Below, in pieces: positions 1 through 6,400 of a stretch of DNA of 8,843 nt. The number at the start of each line of letters is the position of its first letter. Within the stretch, counting starts at the first letter, position 1. The position numbers and the translations under genes were made by a program. The notes beneath the pieces are model-generated. The model made no database searches, was not told the DNA's origin, and saw only the letters and a list, made by a program, of their open reading frames with translations. Origin of the DNA: Planctomycetaceae bacterium (lineage in GTDB: Bacteria > Planctomycetota > Phycisphaerae > Phycisphaerales > SM1A02); assembly GCA_947474205.1 (NCBI GenBank), contig CANJIC010000071.1:1-8843 (forward strand), given 5' to 3'.

Positions 1-177
1 ACAGAAGCTCTGCCAGACGCCATGTTCAGGGTGCGCTTGCAGAACGACAAAGAAATTCTCGCCTACGTCAGTGGCAAGATGCGGAAGTTTTTCATCCGCA
101 TTCTTCCCGGCGACAAAGTCACTATCGAACTGAGTCCCTACGACATGACCAAGGGACGCATTGTCTACCGTTTCTAA
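1..177 (+). CDS. infA: Translation initiation factor IF-1, 3' part (5' end outside window)
   Basis: IF-1 is a small OB-fold protein that binds the A site of the 30S subunit and works with IF-2 and IF-3 in start-site selection. The frame is open from base 1 and gives 58 residues before TAA. The family's usual length is about 72, so roughly the first 14 residues are missing. Diagnostic stretches are the MFRV strand, the SGKMRK segment, [15 protein letters not shown] and the closing KGRIVYRF; together they cover most of the OB fold, including the basic RNA-binding loop. The protein ends directly after the last strand, without the short basic tail seen in some homologues. rpmJ starts 12 nt downstream, the normal infA-rpmJ pairing of this cluster, so the two are almost certainly co-transcribed. 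The identification is by recognised motifs and gene order. Confidence 0.95.
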   Translation, partial: TEALPDAMFRVRLQNDKEILAYVSGKMRKFFIRILPGDKVTIELSPYDMTKGRIVYRF

Positions 178-189
178 GAAAGAGAAATT

Positions 190-306
190 ATGAAAGTCCG
201 CAGCAGCATTAAACGAAGAACCCGCGATTGCCAAATCGTTGTCCGCAAAGGCAAGCGTTTCGTCATCAACAAGAAGAACCCCCGACTCAAGCAGCGACAA
301 GGCTGA
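190..306 (+). CDS. rpmJ: 50S ribosomal protein bL36, zinc-ligand-poor form
   Basis: This is a 38-residue protein of the large subunit, too short for most ORF callers. It begins [10 protein letters not shown] and ends NPRLKQRQG, both typical of bL36. The start is fixed by the conserved MKVR N-terminus; a weak purine-rich stretch (AAGAAAGAGA, 178-187) precedes it. The zinc-binding form of the family carries Cys11, Cys14, Cys27 and a His near position 32-33. Here position 11 is Thr, 14 is Cys, 27 is Asn and 33 is Leu, so only one ligand remains and zinc cannot be bound in the usual way. Unlike the common zinc-free paralogue, it also lacks the short insertion that lengthens that form to about 41 residues. 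The gene lies 12 nt after infA and 27 nt before rpsM. Confidence 0.93.
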   Translation: MKVRSSIKRRTRDCQIVVRKGKRFVINKKNPRLKQRQG

Positions 307-333
307 TTCAGAATAGATTTTAAGGAGCACCCC

Positions 334-711
334 ATGCCACGACTAGCAGGTATCGACATTCCCGAGCGCAAGAAGATTCTTTTCGCTCTTCAATACATCC
401 ACGGCATTGGCCCGAAGTTTGCCAAGGACATTCTTATAAAGACCGGCATTGATGGCGACCGCAAAGCCAGCACGCTTGACGACAAGGAACTGGCCAACAT
501 CAGCCAGTTGCTCGATCAGAATTACATTCTGGAGGGCGCGCTTCGCCGTCAAATGCAACAAGATATTCAACGCCTCAAGGACATTCGCTGCTACCGCGGC
601 GAGCGTCATCGCAAGGGTTTGCCTTGTCGTGGTCAACGTACTCGTACAAACGCCCGCACTCGTAAGGGCAAGAAGCGAACGGTCGCCGGCAAGAAGGGCG
701 TGAAGGGTTGA
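334..711 (+). CDS. rpsM: 30S ribosomal protein uS13
   Basis: uS13 sits in the head of the small subunit, contacts 16S rRNA and P-site tRNA, and forms bridges to the large subunit. The 125-residue product has the usual length. It opens with MPRLAGIDIPERKKI, followed by the helix-hairpin-helix-like segment YIHGIGPKFAKDIL (about residues 22-35). It ends with the diagnostic RGQRTRTNARTRKGKKR stretch (about residues 99-115) and a lysine-rich tail of the kind that reaches toward P-site tRNA. The start is supported by a near-perfect Shine-Dalgarno AAGGAG at 322-327, 6 nt before the ATG. It lies 27 nt after rpmJ and 36 nt before rpsK, the standard alpha-operon order. A 134-codon frame on the opposite strand (343-747) is a shadow of this gene. 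Confidence 0.97.
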   Translation: MPRLAGIDIPERKKILFALQYIHGIGPKFAKDILIKTGIDGDRKASTLDDKELANISQLLDQNYILEGALRRQMQQDIQRLKDIRCYRGERHRKGLPCRGQRTRTNARTRKGKKRTVAGKKGVKG

Positions 712-747
712 TCCCGTCGCGCAATGTAAAGAACAGGAATTATTCAT

Positions 748-1122
748 ATGGCAAGTAAGAAAAAAGTTCGTAAAAATATCGTCAAGGGCATCGTGGTTGT
801 GAACGCGTCCTTCAACAACACCATTGTCACTGTGACCGATGTGAACGGTGAAACCCTTGCATGGGATTCAGCCGGTAGCGTTGGTTTCAAGGGCGCTCGC
901 AAGAGCACTCCATTTGCCGCCAGTCGCGCCGCTGAAAAAGTTGCGGGCAAGGTCAAGCGTTTGGGAATGCGTGAAGTGGAAGTTCGTGTGAAGGGACCAG
1001 GTCCTGGCCGCGAAAGCGCCGTGACCGGTCTTGCGCACAACGGCTTGAAGGTGATCGCCATTGAAGATCACACGCCAATTCCGCATAACGGATGCCGCGC
1101 CCCCAAGAAGCGACGCGTGTAA
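748..1122 (+). CDS. rpsK: 30S ribosomal protein uS11
   Basis: uS11 lies on the platform of the small subunit, near the mRNA exit and the 3' domain of 16S rRNA. The 124-residue product has the normal family length. It shows a lysine-rich N-terminus, then [18 protein letters not shown] (about residues 14-31), the GPGPGRESA motif (about residues 87-95), and the C-terminal signature [17 protein letters not shown]. The Asn-Gly in HNGCR is the site that becomes isoaspartate in some bacteria; here the site is only seen to be present. AGGA at 735-738, 9 nt before the ATG, is a modest ribosome-binding site. The gene follows rpsM by 36 nt. The next gene is rpoA rather than rpsD, after an unusually long 205-nt gap that contains a promoter. 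Confidence 0.97.
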   Translation: MASKKKVRKNIVKGIVVVNASFNNTIVTVTDVNGETLAWDSAGSVGFKGARKSTPFAASRAAEKVAGKVKRLGMREVEVRVKGPGPGRESAVTGLAHNGLKVIAIEDHTPIPHNGCRAPKKRRV

Positions 1123-1127
1123 TAGCG

Positions 1128-1156
1128 TTGATTTGGAAGGGTTTTTCACGTATACT
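1128..1156 (+). promoter_or_regulatory. Predicted sigma-70-type promoter for rpoA-rplQ
   Basis: TTGATT at 1128-1133 matches the -35 consensus at 4 of 6 positions, and TATACT at 1151-1156 matches the -10 consensus at 5 of 6. They are separated by exactly 17 nt, the optimal spacing. The -35 box begins 5 nt after the rpsK stop codon. A start near 1162-1164 would give a leader of about 165 nt before the rpoA ATG. The boxes are seen in the sequence; promoter activity is inferred. Confidence 0.6.
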
Positions 1157-1236
1157 GCCCGACCGTGTTTTGTTGTCGCGGGCCTCACTTTCTTTGTGTT
1201 TGGGTGTTTGCAAATCGTACTCCTCTTGGCCAAGAA

Positions 1237-1274
1237 GGCGTGTTGAACTGTTGCAGCAGAGTTCAACATTCGCC
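1237..1274 (+). promoter_or_regulatory. Stem-loop in the rpoA leader
   Basis: TGTTGAACT (1241-1249) is perfectly complementary to AGTTCAACA (1260-1268) around a 10-nt loop (1250-1259). GGCG (1237-1240) can extend the stem by pairing with CGCC (1271-1274) across a 2-nt bulge, giving about 13 bp in all. No T-run follows, so it is not an intrinsic terminator. It lies in the 5' leader between the predicted promoter and rpoA, ending 53 nt before the ATG. That is a suitable place for an mRNA-level control element, for instance a ribosomal-protein target, or for a stability or processing site. The role is inferred. Confidence 0.45.
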
Positions 1275-1327
1275 GTGAGTCCAAGAGTTTCCTGTTCAGG
1301 ATTCTGCCGCAACTTTGGAGATTCATC

Positions 1328-2344
1328 ATGCACGTTCGATGGCGCGGATTAGAACTACCGTCACATGTCACTGTAGATCAAAAGAGTTTGACACCAACTT
1401 TCGGTCGCTTCACAGCTGAGCCATTTGAGCGCGGCTTTGGAACCACGGTTGGAAATAGTCTTCGTCGCATTCTGCTGTCAAGCCTTGAAGGCGCGGCCAT
1501 CACCAGCGTGAAAATCGCTGGCGTGACGCACGCGTTCACAAGTCTTCCCGGCGTCAATGAAGATGTCACCGACATTATTCTGAACATCAAGAAGTTGGTT
1601 GTCAGCATGGAAGGCGACACCGCCAAGACCATGCGGCTTCTGGCCGAGGGTCCAGGCGAAGTGACGCCGGATCTGATCGAGGCTGATGCTTCGATTCAAA
1701 TTCACAATCCAGAAACAGTGCTGGCCACTCTGACCGAAAAGAATGAATTTGCCGCTGAATTCACGGTTGAGAAGGGCCGCGGCTATCTGCCAGCTAGCGA
1801 GCAATGGGCCAAGATTGAAGAGCAAGAAATTGGATTGATTCCAGTGGACGCCATCTTTAGTCCAGTGCTTCGTGTGCGCTACCGCGTGGAAGACACCCGC
1901 GTTGGTCAACGCACCAATTACGACCGTTTGATTCTGGACATTTGGACCAACGGAACCATCACTCCAGAAATGGCGTTGGTTGAGGCGTCCAAGATTTTGC
2001 GCAAGCACTTGAATCCGTTTGTCATGTTTGACAATGAAGGTGAAGAAACTGTTCCAACCAACATTGCCAACGAGCCAGACGCCGAACTTGAGTTGATCCG
2101 CAAGGTCAACATGCCAATCTCCGAGCTTGACCTCACCGTTCGCGTGAGCAATTGCCTGGAAAGCGCCAAGATTAAATTTGTTCATGAACTGGTTCGTAAA
2201 ACCGAAAACGACATGCTGTGTCTGCGGGCATTTGGCCGCACCAGCCTGCGAGAGTTGAAGAAGTCGCTTGAAGACGAAGGTTTGGGCTTGGGCATGGTTA
2301 TGCCTGAAGGCTTCAAGCCAGCGACAAGTGATTCACACGCCTAA
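1328..2344 (+). CDS. rpoA: DNA-directed RNA polymerase subunit alpha
   Basis: The alpha dimer nucleates assembly of RNA polymerase, and its C-terminal domain contacts UP-element DNA and activators. The 338-residue product is slightly longer than the E. coli protein (329). The N-terminal domain (about 1-235) contains FERGFGTTVGNSLRRILLSS (about 33-52), which holds the dimerisation and beta-contact arginines. A linker rich in acidic residues (about 236-262) leads to the C-terminal domain (about 263-325), with LTVRVSNCLE and GRTSLRELK helix-hairpin-helix segments. DNA-contacting residues equivalent to E. coli Arg265 and Asn268 are kept (Arg272, Asn275), but Lys271 and Lys298 appear replaced by Glu278 and Thr305. 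GGAG at 1317-1320, 7 nt before the ATG, supports the start. rplQ follows after 44 nt, so the two genes probably form one transcript from the 1128-1156 promoter in addition to read-through from rpsK. Confidence 0.97.
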   Translation: MHVRWRGLELPSHVTVDQKSLTPTFGRFTAEPFERGFGTTVGNSLRRILLSSLEGAAITSVKIAGVTHAFTSLPGVNEDVTDIILNIKKLVVSMEGDTAKTMRLLAEGPGEVTPDLIEADASIQIHNPETVLATLTEKNEFAAEFTVEKGRGYLPASEQWAKIEEQEIGLIPVDAIFSPVLRVRYRVEDTRVGQRTNYDRLILDIWTNGTITPEMALVEASKILRKHLNPFVMFDNEGEETVPTNIANEPDAELELIRKVNMPISELDLTVRVSNCLESAKIKFVHELVRKTENDMLCLRAFGRTSLRELKKSLEDEGLGLGMVMPEGFKPATSDSHA

Positions 2345-2388
2345 ATTGTTTGATCCGATGTGCCCCGTTTTGAATTGAGGAATTTGCA

Positions 2389-3030
2389 ATGCGCCATAAA
2401 GTAGCTGGAAAACAACTGTGTCTGAAGGAAGATCATCGCCGCGCGATGATTCGAAATCTTGCCGCAGGCTTGTTTGAACACGGACAGATTGAAACCACTT
2501 TGCCCAAGGCCAAGATGGTGCAACCATTTATTGAGAAGCTGATCACCACGGCCAAGACCAAGTCTTTGACCACGCGTCGACAGTTGCTCAGCAAGTTGCC
2601 CGATCGCAAAGTCTTTGCATGGATCGCGGATCCCAATGTTCCCGAGAGTCGCAAGACCAGTGAATTTTGGGAGCTGCCTTCCGTGGATTCGATCGAGTTC
2701 AATCGCTTTGGTGAAGTGCGCAAGTCGCCTCGATTGATTGAGCACATTCTTACCCGCGTGGCTCCACGCTACAAGGATCGTGCGGGTGGTTACACACGCA
2801 TCATCAAGCAGGACAAGCACCGCATTGGCGATGCCACCATGCTTGTGATTCTTCAACTGGTTGGCTCCGAAAGTGGAAGCCAAGTCAGTGGTCGCGAAGG
2901 TCACCGTCGAAAAGTTTCCAACCGCCGCTCCGCGTTTGCCGCGAAGAAGCGCAAGGAAATTGCCGACGGCAAGAACGCCGCGAAGGCGCAAGATAAGTCT
3001 GAGGCCAAGTCTGAAGCCAAAGGCGAGTAA
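2389..3030 (+). CDS. rplQ: 50S ribosomal protein bL17, extended form
   Basis: bL17 is a large-subunit protein near the exit-tunnel side of the ribosome. The 213-residue product is far longer than the usual 115-130. The N-terminal part is canonical: MRHKVAGKQL, HRRAMIRNLA, TTLPKAK (about 36-42) and LITTAKT (about 51-57). The conserved core then resumes at APRYKDRAGGYTRI (about 125-138) and GDATMLVILQLVG. Between them, about residues 79-117, lies an insertion of roughly 40 residues relative to E. coli. After residue about 160 comes a tail rich in Lys, Glu and Ala that ends in repeated SEAK units. GAGGAA at 2377-2382, 6 nt before the ATG, fixes the start. Long bL17 proteins with inserts in this place are, from memory, a planctomycete trait. 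It is the last gene before the terminator at 3087. Confidence 0.94.
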   Translation: MRHKVAGKQLCLKEDHRRAMIRNLAAGLFEHGQIETTLPKAKMVQPFIEKLITTAKTKSLTTRRQLLSKLPDRKVFAWIADPNVPESRKTSEFWELPSVDSIEFNRFGEVRKSPRLIEHILTRVAPRYKDRAGGYTRIIKQDKHRIGDATMLVILQLVGSESGSQVSGREGHRRKVSNRRSAFAAKKRKEIADGKNAAKAQDKSEAKSEAKGE

Positions 3031-3086
3031 CTTTCACTGACCGGCTTTGCGCTTGAAGTGAAGCTGACTAATCAAGTTTGCACATC

Positions 3087-3118
3087 GCCCCGACCCTTCA
3101 AAGTCGGGGCTTTTTTTT
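3087..3118 (+). terminator. Rho-independent terminator of the ribosomal/rpoA cluster
   Basis: GCCCCGAC (3087-3094) pairs perfectly with GTCGGGGC (3103-3110) around an 8-nt loop, and eight T residues follow (3111-3118). It lies 56 nt after the rplQ stop. The reverse strand has no T-run after the stem, so it acts on plus-strand transcripts only. It separates the housekeeping cluster from the giant repeat gene. Confidence 0.93.
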
Positions 3119-3333
3119 GCCAAAGGGCCATAACCTTTTCGGGTGTTCATGTAAGGTTATTTGACTAAAAACATAAGAAAATTGTTCTCATATTTGAGCT
3201 TATATGGGATAGTTAATCATGGTCATGTCGCCGCACAGCATGGCGTTACGAATAACTGCAATTGCGTGATGCGATGACATGAATGTGTCGGCGAAAAATG
3301 AGGCCCTATGAATTGCGCAGGATAGATACAGCA
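3119..3333 (+). promoter_or_regulatory. Gene-free upstream region of the giant repeat gene, with an 8-bp dyad
   Basis: No coding sequence is supportable here. ATAACCTT (3130-3137) and AAGGTTAT (3153-3160) form a perfect inverted repeat with a 15-nt spacer, directly followed by TTGACT (3161-3166), a good -35-like box. No convincing -10 box lies 16-18 nt further on; TGTTCT (3183-3188) is the nearest and is weak. The stretch 3160-3220 is AT-rich. The dyad could be an operator or a weak hairpin. Two in-frame ATGs (3283 and 3298) upstream of the chosen start lack ribosome-binding sites. Confidence 0.35.
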
Positions 3334-3426
3334 ATGACGACTCACCGTGGGCAACTTTGGATTGGTAAGCGCGCGCTTCTTTTAGCGTGCGCTTTTGTTG
3401 TCCTGTTTGCGCGCATGGCGAATGCA
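3334..3426 (+). other. Sec-type signal peptide coding segment
   Basis: Residues 1-31 show Lys12-Arg13 before a hydrophobic core (ALLLACAFVVLFA, 14-26) and end in MANA before Gln32-Val33, a standard signal peptidase I site. The core contains Cys19, but there is no lipobox around it, since no small residue and cleavage context precedes the mature part. The protein is therefore predicted to be exported and released from the membrane rather than made a lipoprotein. Confidence 0.85.
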
Positions 3427-6400
3427 CAAGTGGCGCTTCATGATGTTGGAAATTTCACAGCCAACTCAAGCGCGAAGTTTGTCAGCGGTGATGGAACTAT
3501 TGTGGGTGGTGTAAGCGCGAATTCAACATTTGGATGGACGAGCGCGCGCGGCATATTTAGTTTGGGAAAAATTGCCGGTCAAGACAATCCGCCTATCGCA
3601 AGTTCCGCAAGTACCAGTGGCGCTTCTGTATTGGCTGGAACTTCTGACAACTACGACAGCAGCACTGGTGAAATGATTCGCCGTATCACCTATTGGTCGG
3701 AGGGATCAGGATGGAGTGAACTTCCGTCGCCATTTGAATCTCCAGAGCATTGGGATTTAAACAACGGACCACGCATCAGCGCAAATGGATCAGCGATTGT
3801 GGCCATGACTTCTGGTTCTGGTGTGAACACAATTCGAAAGTGGAATGGTGAAACTTGGCAGACTCTTCCCGCAATGGAAGGGCAGCACTGGGAATTAGGT
3901 TCCGCACGAATTAGCGGTAATGGATCCATCATTATTGCCCGCACCGAATATGGGTCTTTTCGATGGAATGGCGGATATTGGACTCAGATTTACACACCAA
4001 CTGGCGGGGCTGTCTCTTGGGCGACGGATCTAAATTCAGACGGCTCTGTTGTTGTTGGAAGTTATTACTGCTCCGGTTGTGGAGAATCTGCCAGCACTAT
4101 TAATATTTTTCGCTGGACCGCAAGCGAAGGATTTCAGAATTTAGGTTGGCCACCCTCTGGGCCAAGTGATTCAGCCAGTGTGAACACCTTAGTCAGCAGC
4201 GACGGCTTGGTTGTTGCTGGAACATACGTGGACTCAAGCGGAATTCAATCTGCCTTCCGTTGGACATCAACTGCTGGCATGCAAGCGCTTGGCCCATTAG
4301 AGGGCGACACGCAAGCCCGTATCAAATCACTTAATAGCGATGGGTCAATCCTGGTTGGCGATTCGTTTAAAACAGAATCGGAGATACCGATTTTTCACGC
4401 ATTTCGCTGGACAACCACGGGTGGCATGTCCAATCTAGGTCCGCTACCCGGTGGCGCAACGGACGCATTTGCAGAGGCAGTGAATAGTGATGGCTCGGTT
4501 GTTGTTGGAGTCATGTTTCATAGGCTGACCTCTGGTCAATTAATTGATACACGCGCATTTCGCTGGACAAGCGCTGGTGTTGTGAGTCTTGGCGCGCTTG
4601 CAACTCCCACTCAGCCCTCGGATGTAAGTAGCAATGGCGCGGTGGTTGTGGGCTCCTCACAGTTTGGAAATATCTACAGTCCTGGCGGCGACAATAATGG
4701 AAACCATGCGTTTCGTTGGACAAGCGGGGGAGGCGACTTTGATCTTGGATTGAATACCCAACTGGATGAGGTTGATTCTCAAAGTGAGATGGTGAGCGGC
4801 GATGGTTCGGTGGGATTGGGTGTCAGTCGCCGTACTAACTCCGGGACATCAACAATTACGAGCAAGGCCTTTCGCTTTAGTAGTGCAGGAGTGAAAGTAA
4901 ATCTGGAGCCTTTGGACGGCGACGACGAATCTTTTATTCATATTGGCAATATCAAGACGGATTTGCGCGACACGTTCGCAGATGATTCAAGTGAAGGTGG
5001 AAAGTGTGTGAGTTTTGATGGGGCGGTGGCGGTGGGAACCAGTTGGTATGTTGGTGAAGGCACAAGATTTAGAGCGGTGCGTTGGAATGCTTCTGGTGTG
5101 CCAACCAATCTTGGGATGTTGGAAGGAGATAACAATTCAGCAGCGCTCGCGGTGAGTAGCGATGGCCAAGTTGTTGTTGGCGCAAGTATTTCATATTTCA
5201 GCGGTAGCACACCAATAAATCCAAAGGCTTGTCGCTGGACAAGCGCAGGTATACAAGGGCTTGGCCTCTTGCCTGACACGCAGAACTCCGCAGCGTTTTT
5301 CGCCAGCCAAGATGGCGCGGTCGTTGTTGGAACATGCACGGGTTTCGATGGCGGAGACATTTTTAAAAGCAAAGTATTTCGCTGGACAAGTGCTGGCATA
5401 AGTGATCTTGGCGCGCTGAGTGATAATCCTGGGAGGGATTTGTATTGGCCAGTTGCCATGAGCAGTGATGGATCTGTGATTCTTGGAATGTACGAACGCC
5501 CAGCCGTTGGATCAGTCATTCGTGGCGCCTTTCTTTGGTCAAGCTCAACAGGCATGGTCGAGCTTCCGGCGCCTATCAACCACTTAAATCCTTTAAGCCT
5601 GAGCGGCGATGGCACGATTGTTGCCGGCGCGCGCGACAACATTGAACTTGGCACACGGATTGCATGTGTATGGATCGCTGGACTTGGATCCATTGATCTC
5701 AAAACATATCTCACTGGCCAAGGCATTGATATGACGCTAAGGAATCCTACCGCGTGCGGGATTTCAGCAGACGGACACACAATTATTGCGATTGATGAGA
5801 CCAACGAAATTCAATCAACAGTGGTTGTGAATGGATTATATTTTATAGAGCCGCCAACAATTTCTTCGGTGAGTCCAAACGTTGGACTGACTAAAGGCGG
5901 CACGGCCATCACGATCACGGGAACGAATTTTATTGGCGGATCAAGCGTGAAGGTTGGTGGAGTTGCGGCAACAAGTGTTGTTGTTGTCAGCGACACATCG
6001 ATCACAGCGGTGACGCCTGCGGGCGCTGCTGGTGCAAAAAATGTTACGGTGACAACCGCAGGAGGAACAGCTACGGCAACGGGTGCGTTCACGTTTGTTG
6101 TGCCAGCGCCAACGATTGCAAGTGTGAGTCCATCAAGTGGACCAACAACGGGTGGAACAAAGATCACGATTGTTGGAACGAATTTAACGGGCGCAAGTAG
6201 TGTGAGTATCGGCGGCGCTTTGTGTTACGGCCTGGAAGTTCTCAGCGACACTACGATGACAGCGGTCACCTATCCGTTTACTGGTACTCGCGATGTCGTG
6301 GTGACGACGCCGGGAGGAACGGCGACGGCCGCGGGTGCGTTCACATTCATTGTGCCAATTCCAGCGCCAACGATTGCAAGCGTTTCGCCAACTTCAGGAA

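Noticed and set aside
1157..1183. GCCCG (1157-1161) and CGGGC (1179-1183) followed by T-rich sequence, a terminator-like pattern.
   Set aside because: The stem is only 5 bp, the loop is long, the T-run is interrupted, and it overlaps the predicted transcription start.
1061..1352. Small plus-strand frames spanning the rpsK-rpoA gap (1061-1246 and 1092-1352).
   Set aside because: Their first parts overlap rpsK in another frame and the remainder is low-information sequence containing the promoter and stem-loop.
868..1371. Minus-strand frames across rpsK and the rpsK-rpoA gap (868-1371 and 953-1333).
   Set aside because: Mostly antisense to the well-supported rpsK; the product resembles no family I know, and the start is unsupported.
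3219..3269. A possible 16-codon upstream frame starting at ATG 3219.
   Set aside because: No Shine-Dalgarno sequence and no sign of a leader-peptide composition.
3200..3427. A 75-codon minus-strand frame upstream of the giant gene.
   Set aside because: It overlaps the signal peptide coding segment and has no convincing ribosome-binding site or recognisable motif.
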